DNA of 64,000 nucleotides, taken from NCBI GenBank assembly GCA_964406605.1, contig CAYOSF010000007.1, positions 1 through 64,000 of the forward strand. Direction: 5' to 3'. Origin of the DNA: CAYOSF01 sp964406605 (GTDB taxonomy: Bacteria > Chloroflexota > Dehalococcoidia > DSTF01 > RBG-16-68-14). Position numbers and translations under genes: made by a program. Numbering within the stretch: position 1 is the stretch's first letter; each line of letters starts with the position of its first letter. The notes under the pieces were generated by a model. It was not told the DNA's origin and ran no database searches. It worked only from the letters and a program-made list of their open reading frames with translations. Positions 36,716-45,463 of this stretch are shown piece after piece.

Positions 36716-37528
36716 ATGCCCGACCACACACTCCTGGCGGATGAGATCGAAAGCGAGGCTGTAGAAAACGGCCTCCTTGTCCCGTTTGACCACAACAGAC
36801 TCAAGGGCGCCTCATACGACCTTGCAGCAGGGCGCACCATTGTCATTGTCGAGCCCGAGACCGAAGGCATTACCCCTATAGACTTGGAGGTGAAGCACTC
36901 CAGGGAAATACCGCCTGGCCGTGCTGCCATACTGTACAGCTTGGAGAAAGTTCGCATGCCAGTGGGTATGAAGGGCCGCCTATCGATGAAGTCGAGCGTT
37001 GCCACAAAGCTACTCCTATTCGCTGGAGGGCCGATTGATCCAGGGTACAAGGGTCACTTGTTCTTGCCTCTCGCTAACTTGAGTGACGTTCCGATTAGAA
37101 TCACCTACGGCGAGGCCATCGTAACAGCTGAGTTCGTCAGGCTTGGCCAGGATGCTCAACCGTACTCCGACGAAGAATTCGACTCCATTCCGAACGAACG
37201 GCTGCCCGTACCCCCGCGCCAACCCGTGTTTGACCCCACTGAACTCACGGGTGCGGTCAAGAAGCTTCAGCTCGAGATACAGACCCTTCGCGCAGCGGTC
37301 CAGCCTCTTGAGACGAACATCAATGCGACGAGCCGAATAGTCGATGCTGTAGTGCTAGGCGCCCTCGCAGGAATCGGGGCGGGAATCGCGGGTGGCGGGA
37401 TCATTGCCCTATTCACCCAGGTCCCCGATCCGTGGAACATCGTCACGGGTGTCTTCGCAACCTTGACAGGGCTTGGGGCGGCCATGCTATGGGCGTTTCG
37501 ACGGCGGTCCGCCGCTCACGAGTCGTAA
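36716..37528 (+). CDS. dCTP deaminase/dUTPase-fold protein with C-terminal membrane anchor
   Basis: 270 aa. Residues 1-165 have the trimeric dCTP deaminase/dUTPase fold: DHNRLKGASYDL near residue 25, IPPGRAAILYSLEKVRMP, MKGRLSMKSSVATKLLLF and GPIDPGYKGHLFLPLANLSD. The catalytic Glu of dCTP deaminases (GHITLEL-type strand) is replaced by Pro (GHLFLPL), so deamination is doubtful. A coiled-coil linker (about 178-205) leads to two transmembrane helices (about 212-235 and 240-262). That combination is not one I know. Starts 22 nt after the kinase-like gene. Confidence 0.7.
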   Translation: MPDHTLLADEIESEAVENGLLVPFDHNRLKGASYDLAAGRTIVIVEPETEGITPIDLEVKHSREIPPGRAAILYSLEKVRMPVGMKGRLSMKSSVATKLLLFAGGPIDPGYKGHLFLPLANLSDVPIRITYGEAIVTAEFVRLGQDAQPYSDEEFDSIPNERLPVPPRQPVFDPTELTGAVKKLQLEIQTLRAAVQPLETNINATSRIVDAVVLGALAGIGAGIAGGGIIALFTQVPDPWNIVTGVFATLTGLGAAMLWAFRRRSAAHES

Positions 37529-37535
37529 CGAGCGG

Positions 37536-37940
37536 CTACTGGGGTATGCCGCTTATGTTGCCGCTCAACACAACGGGAGCCATCGCCTTGATCTCAACCG
37601 CACAAGGAAGATCAGGAATCGGGTGAAGCAGGTAGATTTGCTTGCGCAACACGTGAGCAAACCCGATCTCCAAGAACGTATTCGCGCCAATGTACCCTGC
37701 GATGCCGTTCTTGTCGTAATTAAGTACCAGAATTGCATCTGACTCCCTGATCTTCTGCCAGTGCTTGCGAATCAGATCATGCTGGGACTTGCGACGCGCT
37801 GCCTCCTCACGGCTTTCGGCGGGGTCAATCGTGTCAGCCGGCTCGGGCAGCAGGGCGGCGTGTCCGGTGCGTGAGATCTCGTCGGCCACCTGTTCCATTC
37901 GATGGATGAACGCCATACTTCCGCATATGGCAACCTTCAT
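37536..37940 (-). CDS. Nucleoside 2-deoxyribosyltransferase-like protein
   Basis: 134 aa. Rossmann-like fold: VAICGSMAF at the N-terminus, then DAILVLNYDKNGIAGYIGANTFLEIGFAHVLRKQIYLLHPIP, where the GANTFLEIGFA element (about 90-100) carries the Glu used as nucleophile in 2-deoxyribosyltransferases and in DNPH1-type hydrolases. Convergent with the membrane protein gene (7-nt gap). Possible roles: base exchange or dNMP hydrolysis. Part of the nucleotide block at the tmk locus. Confidence 0.7.
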   Translation of the reverse strand: MKVAICGSMAFIHRMEQVADEISRTGHAALLPEPADTIDPAESREEAARRKSQHDLIRKHWQKIRESDAILVLNYDKNGIAGYIGANTFLEIGFAHVLRKQIYLLHPIPDLPCAVEIKAMAPVVLSGNISGIPQ

Positions 37941-37975
37941 TCACACCTCCGCAGGCCACTGGATCTTCTGCGGCA

Positions 37976-38158
37976 TTTGTACGCCATTGAACGGATCGGC
38001 GCAACAACGCCTTCCATGAACGGCTCCGTCGCGGTTACCTTGATCTGGCCGCCCGAGAGCCGGAACGATGGCTGATCGTGGACGCCGGTCAACCACCGGA
38101 CGCCATCACCGACGCGATCTGGCGGCGCGTGCAGGTGCTTCTCGAAGAAGCCCGCTAG
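37976..38158 (+). pseudogene. Orphan 3' end of a second, canonical thymidylate kinase gene
   Basis: From 38009 the + strand encodes AFHERLRRGYLDLAAREPERWLIVDA followed by about 20 helical residues ending LLEEAR and TAG at 38156-38158, i.e. the C-terminal 49 residues of an ordinary bacterial dTMP kinase (seen as FHERLRRGYLDLA, PERWLIVDA). About 30 nt upstream, IERI-like coding is present in another frame, then similarity ends at the 3' side of the nucleotide block. There is no start codon; it cannot make a functional enzyme. Confidence 0.75.
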
Positions 38159-38228
38159 CTCTTGTGCCCGGAGTTCGCGACAAACGAACGCAACACTGGC
38201 TACGCATGTCTGACCTGAGGCCATCCCG

Positions 38229-39137
38229 GTGCGGTCCCGAGCCCCCATCGTCCTGATCGTCCTGGGCGGTGTCTGGGGAGCGTCCTTCCTCTTCATCAAA
38301 GTCGCCGTGGAGGAGATCGCGCCGGCGGAGGTTGCCGGCGGGCGTCTCTTCTTCGGCGCCGTGGCCGTCGTGCTGGTCATGGTCTTTCAGCGCAGACCCG
38401 TGCCCCACAGCCCCTCGCTGATCGCCAAGGTCGCCCTCATGGGCTTGCTCAGCAACGTGGTGCCGTTCACCCTCATCGCCTGGGCGGAGGTGCACATCGA
38501 CAGCGGGATCGCGTCCGTTCTCAACTCCACCATGCCGCTCTTCACCGCCCTCGTCGCCGCCGCGGTTCTCGCGGAGGAGCGCTTCACGGCCGGCCGGCTC
38601 GCCGGTCTCGCCGTCGGCTTCCTGGGCGTCGTGGCCCTCGCAGGAGGCGACATCCTGCGGATCACGGACAATGATGTGCTGGGGCAATTGGCGGTGGTCG
38701 GCGCCTCAGCCTGCTACGGCGCGGGAGCCGTGTACGCCCGCACGCTTCTGCGCTCGGAGGACCCGCTTGGTCTCTCCGCCCTGCAGTTGATCCTGGCCGC
38801 GTTGCTGGCTGTTCTGCTGTCCCTCGCTATGGAGGGGCCGCCGGATTACTCGATGAGCGTGAAGGGCTGGCTCTCGCTCATCACCCTGGGCGTCGTGGGC
38901 AGCGGGTTCGCCTACGTCGCCTACCTCTGGCTCATCGATAACATGGGGAGCGTCCGCGCGTCGCTCGTCACCTACATCATCCCGGCGGTCGGGCTGCTCC
39001 TGGGCTGGTCGGTGCTGGACGAGGAGATCGGGTTGAGCACTATCCTGGGCGCCGCGCTCATCGTCCTCGGCATTGCCACCGCCATGAGGGGTCAGGCGCC
39101 GGCGTCTCAGCGCGCGGTCACCCTCGCCGGTGAATAG
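38229..39137 (+). CDS. EamA-family (DMT) transporter
   Basis: 302 aa from a GTG at 38229. Ten predicted transmembrane helices in two EamA repeats: first repeat starts VLIVLGGVWGASFLFIKVA, second starts LGQLAVVGASACYGAGAVYARTLL. Ends with a short hydrophilic tail. Drug/metabolite efflux or amino-acid export family; substrate not readable. Confidence 0.9.
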   Translation: MRSRAPIVLIVLGGVWGASFLFIKVAVEEIAPAEVAGGRLFFGAVAVVLVMVFQRRPVPHSPSLIAKVALMGLLSNVVPFTLIAWAEVHIDSGIASVLNSTMPLFTALVAAAVLAEERFTAGRLAGLAVGFLGVVALAGGDILRITDNDVLGQLAVVGASACYGAGAVYARTLLRSEDPLGLSALQLILAALLAVLLSLAMEGPPDYSMSVKGWLSLITLGVVGSGFAYVAYLWLIDNMGSVRASLVTYIIPAVGLLLGWSVLDEEIGLSTILGAALIVLGIATAMRGQAPASQRAVTLAGE

Positions 39138-39251
39138 AGGTCGCGACCGGGCTCATCCGGGCCTAGTCCACGTCGCCGCGTCTGCCACCCGCGCGACATC
39201 TGCCCACTGGCCACGGAGCTGTGCGCCCGTGGAATGAAAGCTCTCCCGCAG

Positions 39252-39271
39252 CCGCAGGCTGAAGCCTGCGG
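39252..39271. repeat. REP-like palindrome
   Basis: CCGCAGGCTGAAGCCTGCGG, the same 20-nt hairpin as at 56113, 56422 and 56566, downstream of the transporter gene. Confidence 0.75.
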
Positions 39272-39305
39272 CCCGTGTCGCGTTCTGATGCCGACGTCGG
39301 GTTGC

Positions 39306-39521
39306 CTATTGCTCCGCCAGGCGCAGGCGGCTCTCGGGCACCACCACCTTGTTGAAACCACCTTCCGCCCCATCGAGCTGCACCACGTAGTCACCCCAGT
39401 ATGTACCCTCGATCGTCCCGGTGACGGACACCGCCGGAGCCATCGCGACAGGACTCGCGAAGGCGGGCTGCTCGACTATCACTCGCTGACCTACCTTGAA
39501 CGCGGCGGTTTTGGGCGGCAT
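39306..39521 (-). CDS. Small hypothetical protein (71 aa), SH3-like beta barrel suspected
   Basis: Begins FKVGQRVIVEQ and ends FNKVVVPESRLRLAEQ, with a central TIEGTYWGDYVVQLDG: the alternation fits a small beta barrel of the KOW/SH3 type. A strong AAGGAGG lies about 12 nt before the ATG. No family assignment. Confidence 0.55.
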   Translation of the reverse strand: MPPKTAAFKVGQRVIVEQPAFASPVAMAPAVSVTGTIEGTYWGDYVVQLDGAEGGFNKVVVPESRLRLAEQ

Positions 39522-39699
39522 AGAGCTTTCGGACCTCCTTCTCTTTCCACTCTACCACGATTGGGATGCTTGGCGGCTAGAGGCCGGTCGTGGTTTGGCG
39601 CTCTTGGGGTGATCCCGTCGAGATTGCAGCCGCGGCTTGAAGCGGCCTGCCCCGGATGGTAGGTTGGGGGCGCGTCCTAGATCGCCACTTGGAGGAGAA

Positions 39700-40551
39700 A
39701 TGACAGACGTCCTTGTCAACGGCATCCGGCTGAACTATCAGGTCTCCGGTGATGGCACGCCGCTGGTGCTCGCCCACGGCTACGGCGCGACCTTAGAGAT
39801 GTGGGCCGAGCAGGCCGAGGCGTTCTCCCGGAGGTACCGCCTGGTCGTCTACGACACCCGCGGGCACGGCGCCACCGAAGCGCCCCGCGATTGGGCCTCC
39901 TACAGCGTCGACGACTACGTGGAGGACCAACGCCAGTTGATGGACCACCTTGGCATCGACTCCGCCTATGTGGGCGGCCTGTCGATGGGCGGCATGATAG
40001 CTCTCGAGTTTGCCCTGTCGTACCCGCAGCGGGTGAAGGCGCTCCTGCTCTGCGACACCAGCGCGAACAACCGCCAGATGGAGGGATTGCAGGCGGATGG
40101 GGCCCCGGGCGGTGTTGCCGGAGCGGTGCGCAGGTTCGTCTTCCGCGACGTGGTGCCGGCGGCGTTCGCCCTGGCCCGCTACATGCCCCTGGAGCGCCTG
40201 CTCCGGCTCCGTGATGCGCCGGAAGGCGCCAAGTCGTACGTCCGCAACCTGCGGCGCAACTCCGCCCTCGGCCTGCGCGGCGCCTGGCATGCCCTCATGG
40301 AGCGCCCGGACTCGGCGGACCGCCTGGACGAGATCCTTGTCCCCACGCTCATCATCGTCGGCGAGCGGGATGCCCTGCTCGCGCCGAGCCGGCTCATGCA
40401 GCAGCGCATCCGCGGCTGCCGCTTCGTGCTGATCAGGGAGTCGGGCCACGGTACGGCCAACATCCGGCCGGAGGCGTTCACCAAGGCCGTGCTGGAGTTC
40501 CTGGAAGACGTGGAGGCCGGCCGTCCTGTCGAGGGTGAGGCGGTCCTCTAG
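39700..40551 (+). CDS. Alpha/beta-hydrolase
   Basis: 283 aa from the ATG at 39700 (GGAGGAG immediately upstream). Canonical fold: oxyanion-region LAHGYGATLEMW (about 26-37), nucleophile elbow GLSMGGMIA (Ser about 96), acid in VGERDALL (about 225) and His in ESGHGTANIRP (about 252). Similar to 3-oxoadipate enol-lactonase/haloperoxidase-like hydrolases. Followed after 110 nt by a CoA-transferase gene. Confidence 0.88.
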   Translation: MTDVLVNGIRLNYQVSGDGTPLVLAHGYGATLEMWAEQAEAFSRRYRLVVYDTRGHGATEAPRDWASYSVDDYVEDQRQLMDHLGIDSAYVGGLSMGGMIALEFALSYPQRVKALLLCDTSANNRQMEGLQADGAPGGVAGAVRRFVFRDVVPAAFALARYMPLERLLRLRDAPEGAKSYVRNLRRNSALGLRGAWHALMERPDSADRLDEILVPTLIIVGERDALLAPSRLMQQRIRGCRFVLIRESGHGTANIRPEAFTKAVLEFLEDVEAGRPVEGEAVL

Positions 40552-40626
40552 GCGCGCAGACATTCCTTCTCGTAATCAGACCGGTCCGCATCGAGGCCAT
40601 ACGCTCGCCATGCCTGGCGGCGCGCG

Positions 40627-40632
40627 TATAAT
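40627..40632 (+). promoter_or_regulatory. -10 box of the CoA-transferase gene
   Basis: Perfect TATAAT 30 nt upstream of the GTG at 40663; no convincing -35 box. Confidence 0.4.
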
Positions 40633-40662
40633 GCCAAGGACTACTCATAGGAGGTGCCGCAG

Positions 40663-41865
40663 GTGTCAGGACCACTGGAGGGCATTCGCGTCGTTGAGCT
40701 GGGGCTGTGGATCGCGGGGCCCTCAGCGGCCGTCATACTCGCCGACTGGGGGGCCGACGTCATCAAGATCGAGCCCATCGAAGGAGATCCGTTGCGCGGC
40801 TTGATGTCCGCGGCCGCCGGCATCGATCTTCCGATCAATCCGGCCTTCGAGCTGGACAACCGGGGGAAGCGCGGCATCGCCTTGAACCTGCGCAGCGAGC
40901 AGGCTCGTTCCGTGGTCTGCGCTCTCGTCGACCGGGCGGACGTGTTCATCACCAACGCCCGCCCGAGGGTCCTCGAAGGTGCCCGTCTCACGTATGAGGA
41001 CCTGCAGGAATCCAACCCCGCCCTGGTCTACTGCCAGATTGGCGGCTACGGCCTGGACGGGCCGAACCGCGACCGCGCCGCCTACGACGTGGGTGCCTTC
41101 TGGGCGCGGGGAGGCGTAGCGGCCTCCCTCACCCCGGAGGGCCATGAATTCCCTCCCCAGCGGGTCGGCATGGGCGACCACATGACCGGCACCGCCGCGG
41201 CCGGTACCATCTGTGCCGCCCTTGTTGCCCGAAACAGGACCGGCAAGGGACAGCGCGTCACGGTCTCCCTGATCCGTGCCGGCGCCTACATGTGCGGCAC
41301 CGACCTCAGCGTCGCTGCGCGGCTGGGCGTCTACGTGGCGCCCTATGACCGCAGGCACGCCATCAATCCCATCATCAGCTTCTACCAGACGAGCGACGGC
41401 AAGTGGTTCTGGCTGCTCCTCCTCCAGGCCGACCGCCACTGGCCCGACCTGTGCCGGGCTATCCAGCGTCCTGACCTGCAGTCGGACCCGCGCTACGCCG
41501 ACATCATCGCGCGTCGCGACAACGCCCCTGCGTTGGTGGAGGAGCTCGACCGCATCTTTGCCGGCAAGACCATGGCTGAGTGGGGAGAGATCTTCGACCG
41601 GGAGGACGTCTGGTGGGCGCCCGTGAACACCGTTCAGGACATGCTGACCGATCCCGTGGCTCAGGAGGCGGGCGTTTTCGTGGAGGTGCCCACTCCGGAG
41701 GGACCGCTGAAGGGCGTGGCGACCCCGGCCGACTTCCGCGGCACGCCGTGTCAAACCCGCGGCACGTCGCCCGAGCTGGGGCAGCACACCGAAGAAGTGC
41801 TCCTGGAGTTGGGCTACGACTGGGACGGCATCATCGCGCTCAAGGAGAGCGGCGCGATCATCTGA
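40663..41865 (+). CDS. CaiB/BaiF-type (class III) CoA-transferase
   Basis: 400 aa. Start GTG at 40663, because the alternative GTG at 40654 is part of the Shine-Dalgarno AGGAGGTG. N-terminal GIRVVELGLWIAGPSAAVILADWGADVIKIEP is diagnostic (GPSAAVILADWGADVIKIE). The catalytic Asp is in RVGMGDHMTG (about residue 171), and the second domain holds DGKWFWLLLLQADRHW. Transfers CoA between carboxylic acids (formyl-CoA transferase family); substrate unknown. Confidence 0.92.
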   Translation: MSGPLEGIRVVELGLWIAGPSAAVILADWGADVIKIEPIEGDPLRGLMSAAAGIDLPINPAFELDNRGKRGIALNLRSEQARSVVCALVDRADVFITNARPRVLEGARLTYEDLQESNPALVYCQIGGYGLDGPNRDRAAYDVGAFWARGGVAASLTPEGHEFPPQRVGMGDHMTGTAAAGTICAALVARNRTGKGQRVTVSLIRAGAYMCGTDLSVAARLGVYVAPYDRRHAINPIISFYQTSDGKWFWLLLLQADRHWPDLCRAIQRPDLQSDPRYADIIARRDNAPALVEELDRIFAGKTMAEWGEIFDREDVWWAPVNTVQDMLTDPVAQEAGVFVEVPTPEGPLKGVATPADFRGTPCQTRGTSPELGQHTEEVLLELGYDWDGIIALKESGAII

Positions 41866-42209
41866 GCCTTCTCGCCCGCAACGATCGCTTCCGCCTGCGG
41901 CTGGCCGCAACCCGGGTGCGTTCGTCGCTGGGTCCTGCTGGGCCTTTGGCCCCTGGACGGAGCCAAGGCAGCCCGTTGAGGTGGCGACACCTCACTGCTA
42001 GACTTGCCGCGTGACTTCCCGGAGCGCGAGGGGAGGGCCGTCTCGCGATGGTGGACAGCTCTGGTGATTTCCTGGCCGCGGTCTTCCGCGGGTGGGCATC
42101 ACCAACGGCCGGCCGCCCGTGCTTCGGGCCCAGGGGGCGACAACTGGCATGAAACGTCCGGCGCGATTCGGCTGAGCGCGATGCAGCGTCAGGAGGGGAG
42201 GTAACCAGC
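41866..42209. other. Intergenic region with a promoter, no gene seen
   Basis: 344 bp between the CoA-transferase and M20 peptidase genes. It holds the promoter at 41976-42004 and about 200 nt of leader; the reading frames here look like shadows. Confidence 0.5.
41976..42004 (+). promoter_or_regulatory. Promoter module upstream of the M20 peptidase gene
   Basis: TTGAGG (41976-41981), 17-nt spacer, TAGACT (41999-42004) with extended TGC. The surrounding bases resemble those of the promoters at 48479 and 50901. Confidence 0.5.
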
Positions 42210-43688
42210 ATGCGAGCAGTCAGGTGGATCCTGGGGAAAGTCCGTGCCTTGGGAGGGTTCGTGGCGTTGTTGGGAGCCGTGCTGCTTGGGCGGGCCCTGA
42301 GCCTGCCGTCGCGGCGGAGGACGGTGCCGCCCGCTCCGGAGCCCGAACTCGACGCGAGGATACTTGCAGAGCGGCTGAGCGGCGCCATCCGGATTCCTTC
42401 CGTGTCACATGAGAACCCGGAGGATCGGGATGACAAGGTATTCCGCGATCTTCGAGACTACCTTGAGCGAACCTACCCTCACCTCCACGAGGCCCTTGAT
42501 CGCGAGCTCATCTCCGGCCATACGCTCCTCTACAGTTGGCCAGGCTCTGACTCCTCCCTCGCTCCTGTCCTTCTCCTGGCGCACCAGGACGTCGTGCCCG
42601 TCGACCCGGGGACGGAGGAGACGTGGGACCAGCCGCCGTTTTCCGGCAACGTCGTCGACGGACAGGTCTGGGGCCGTGGCGCCCTGGACAACAAACAGAA
42701 CCTGATCGGTCTTCTGGAGGCGGCGGAGCATCTTGTCCAGGACGGCTTTCAGCCCCGACGTACTGTCCTCTTCGCCTTCGGCCATGACGAGGAGACCGGC
42801 GGGACCGAGGGCGCCGCGGCCGTCGCTTCTCTGTTGGCCGAGCGTGGAGTGCGCCCCGCGTTCGTCCTCGATGAGGGGGGAGCGGTGGTGGACGGAATGA
42901 TCCCCGGTCTGGCCGGCCCCGCGGCCGTCGTTGGCATAGCGGAAAAGGGCGCCGTCAGCGTGGAGCTCGTTGTCGAGACCGAAGGCGGTCACTCGTCGAC
43001 GCCGCCTCTGCAGGGCTCCATCGGCATCCTGGCCGAAGCGGTCCGGCGTGTCGAGCGCGCCCGGCTCCCGGCCCGGCTCGAGGCGCCCGTGCGCGCCATC
43101 CTGGAGACCACGGCCCCGGAGGCGCGTTTCGGCTACCGGCTTGTCTTCGCGAACCTGTGGCTGTTCGGACCGGTCATCACCCGCATCCTCGCAAGCGCTT
43201 CCGACACGGCGCCGCTGGTCCGGACGACGACCGCGCCGACGGTTTTCCAGGCGGGGACCAAGGAGAATGTCGTGCCCGGCCGCGCCCGTGCCGTCGTCAA
43301 TTTCCGCCTCCTGCCCGGCGACACGATCGACGGCGTCATCGATCACGTCCGCCGCACGGTGGCCGATGACCGGGTTCGCGTAGCCGCGCTCCCCATACAG
43401 CGGGAAGCATCCCGGGTCTCGCCCATCGACACCGAGCATTTCGATCTGCTGTCGCGCACGATTCGGCAGACGTTCCCCGACGCTGTAGTGACACCCTACT
43501 TGGTGCTTGGGGGGACCGATTCACGGCTGTACCAGGACCTGACGGACAACGTCTACAGATTCATGCCGTTTCGCCTCTCTCGTGACGATCTGAAGGGAAT
43601 CCACGGCACGAACGAGCGGATCTCCATCGACGCCCTCGCGAAGGCGGTGAGCTTCTACGTGCGGCTCATCCGTAACGCCGCGGAATGA
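42210..43688 (+). CDS. M20-family metallopeptidase (carboxypeptidase S/PM20D1-like)
   Basis: 492 aa; ATG at 42210 after GGAGGTAA. N-terminal hydrophobic anchor (about 12-32), then the M20 catalytic domain: LLLAHQDVVPVDP (zinc His, about 128), WGRGALDNKQN (bridging Asp, about 160), FGHDEETGG (catalytic Glu, about 195), dimerisation insert (about 250-360) and HGTNERIS near the C-terminus. The HQDVVP and long insert match carboxypeptidase S and PM20D1, which cleave or form N-acyl amino acids or Gly-X dipeptides. Membrane-tethered. Confidence 0.9.
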   Translation: MRAVRWILGKVRALGGFVALLGAVLLGRALSLPSRRRTVPPAPEPELDARILAERLSGAIRIPSVSHENPEDRDDKVFRDLRDYLERTYPHLHEALDRELISGHTLLYSWPGSDSSLAPVLLLAHQDVVPVDPGTEETWDQPPFSGNVVDGQVWGRGALDNKQNLIGLLEAAEHLVQDGFQPRRTVLFAFGHDEETGGTEGAAAVASLLAERGVRPAFVLDEGGAVVDGMIPGLAGPAAVVGIAEKGAVSVELVVETEGGHSSTPPLQGSIGILAEAVRRVERARLPARLEAPVRAILETTAPEARFGYRLVFANLWLFGPVITRILASASDTAPLVRTTTAPTVFQAGTKENVVPGRARAVVNFRLLPGDTIDGVIDHVRRTVADDRVRVAALPIQREASRVSPIDTEHFDLLSRTIRQTFPDAVVTPYLVLGGTDSRLYQDLTDNVYRFMPFRLSRDDLKGIHGTNERISIDALAKAVSFYVRLIRNAAE

Positions 43689-43725
43689 CTCTGGTGCCCG
43701 TCGGCAGAGGGAAGAGAATGGCCCC

Positions 43726-45438
43726 ATGAACGACCCCAACGTCAACCCAACGTGTCAGGCGTTCCACCTGCCGATGCGCGACGGCGTTCGCATCGCGGTC
43801 GATCTCTGCCTGCCGCCGGGACTCTCGGCCGGCGAACGGGTCCCGGCCGTCATGCGGGCCACCCGCTACTGGCGGGCGACCATCGGCGGCGACCCCGTTG
43901 CCCAGGAGCGCCAGGCGGTGGAAGACGCCGGCTACCTGGCCGCCGGCTATGCGCTCGTGCTGGTGGACGTGCGGGGTACCGGTGCTTCTTTTGGTACCTG
44001 GGTCCCGTGGTCGGAGGATGAAGTGGAGGACCTGGGACAGGTGGTCGACTGGATCGTTGGCCGGCCTTGGTCCAACGGGCGCGTAGGGGCGGTAGGCATC
44101 TCCTACGATGCCAACACCGCGTTCGCACTAACGTACGCCGGTCGGGGCGCCGTCAGAGCGGTCGTGCCGCGGTTCCCCGATTGGGACGCGTACGGGAACC
44201 TCACCTTCCCCGGTGGCGTCTTCAACCAGGCCTTCCTCCTCGCCTGGACCGAGGGCAACGTGTCACAGGACGCGGGCCGGGGCCGCGACGAGGAAGAGGG
44301 CAGCCCCAAGCCTGTCGATGAGGACGAAGATGGCCGTCTCCTTGCGGCGGCCATCGCCGAGCACGACAGGGCGCCGCCTGGACTGGTGCCGAGCTTTCGC
44401 GATGATCCGATCGCGAAGACCGGGGAGACCATCGGTTCGATCAGTCCCTACGCCTTCCAGCGCGACATCGAGCGGTCTCGCATTCCGCTCTACCTTTGGG
44501 CGAGCTGGCTCGATGCCGGGACCGCGCGCGGCGTCCTCAGTTGCTTCGAGACGATCGATACCCCCCAGCGCATCATCATCGGTCCCTGGGCTCACGGCGC
44601 GCGCGAGAGCGCGAGTCCTTTCTTCCCGCCCGGACGGCCCGTTGCACCGCCGGTCGAGGAACAACAGCACGACATCCTCGCCTTCTTCCACGCCCAGCTC
44701 ATGGGTGAGGCGCTCGAGGTCGAGCGCGCGATCGGCTACTATACCTACGGCGAGGAGGCGTGGCACACCACCGACCGCTGGCCTCCGCCCGGCCTGACCG
44801 AGCAGCGCTGGTACTTCGGCGCAGACGGCGTGCTCCATCCGTCGTCTCCGGACGCTGAGGACGGCTCCGACGAGTATGTCGTCGACTTCGAGGCTACCAC
44901 GGGCACCCAGACCCGATGGCACACGCAGCTCGGCGGCATGGAGGTCGTCTATCCCGACCGCGCCGAACAGGACGAGCGGCTCCTCACCTACACCAGCGCG
45001 CCCCTCGATGCCGACTGCGAGATCACCGGCGAGCCTGTGGTGACGCTCTTCGTCCGCTCCACGGAGGCCGACTGCGCCTTCTTCGCCTATCTGGAGGACG
45101 TCGGCCCGGACGGCCGCGTCACCTACGTTACCGAGGGCCAGCTACGGGCGCTGCACCGCAAGGTCTGCCCGGACCCGCCCTACGCCGTCTTTGGACCCTA
45201 CCACTCGTGCGAGCGGGCCGACGCGGAGCCGCTCGTGCCCGGCGAGCTCGCGGAGATCGCATTCGCCCTCTTCCCGACGTCGGTCCTCATCCGTAGGGGC
45301 CACCGCATTCGGGTCGCGATCGCCGGCCACGACACCAACTTCGCCCGCATCCCTGAGGAAGGCCGGCCCGTCTTCACCATCGAGCGCAGCCGCCACCATC
45401 CTTCGCACATCGCGCTTCCGTCTCGGATACGCTCATAG
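43726..45438 (+). CDS. CocE/NonD-family hydrolase (X-Pro dipeptidyl-peptidase S15-like)
   Basis: 570 aa. Alpha/beta-hydrolase domain: MRDGVRIAVDLCLPPG (about 17-32), RGTGASFG, catalytic Ser in VGISYDANTAFALT (about 125), Asp in SWLDAGTARG, His in IIGPWAHGA (about 290). A helical cap and a C-terminal jelly-roll domain (about 340-560) ending with RIRVAIAGHDTNFARIPE are usual for the family. Acyl/peptide hydrolase; substrate unknown. Follows the M20 peptidase by 37 nt, so a peptide- or amide-degrading pair is plausible. Confidence 0.9.
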   Translation: MNDPNVNPTCQAFHLPMRDGVRIAVDLCLPPGLSAGERVPAVMRATRYWRATIGGDPVAQERQAVEDAGYLAAGYALVLVDVRGTGASFGTWVPWSEDEVEDLGQVVDWIVGRPWSNGRVGAVGISYDANTAFALTYAGRGAVRAVVPRFPDWDAYGNLTFPGGVFNQAFLLAWTEGNVSQDAGRGRDEEEGSPKPVDEDEDGRLLAAAIAEHDRAPPGLVPSFRDDPIAKTGETIGSISPYAFQRDIERSRIPLYLWASWLDAGTARGVLSCFETIDTPQRIIIGPWAHGARESASPFFPPGRPVAPPVEEQQHDILAFFHAQLMGEALEVERAIGYYTYGEEAWHTTDRWPPPGLTEQRWYFGADGVLHPSSPDAEDGSDEYVVDFEATTGTQTRWHTQLGGMEVVYPDRAEQDERLLTYTSAPLDADCEITGEPVVTLFVRSTEADCAFFAYLEDVGPDGRVTYVTEGQLRALHRKVCPDPPYAVFGPYHSCERADAEPLVPGELAEIAFALFPTSVLIRRGHRIRVAIAGHDTNFARIPEEGRPVFTIERSRHHPSHIALPSRIRS

Positions 45439-45463
45439 CCGGTTCCGACCATTCTGTCTCAGC

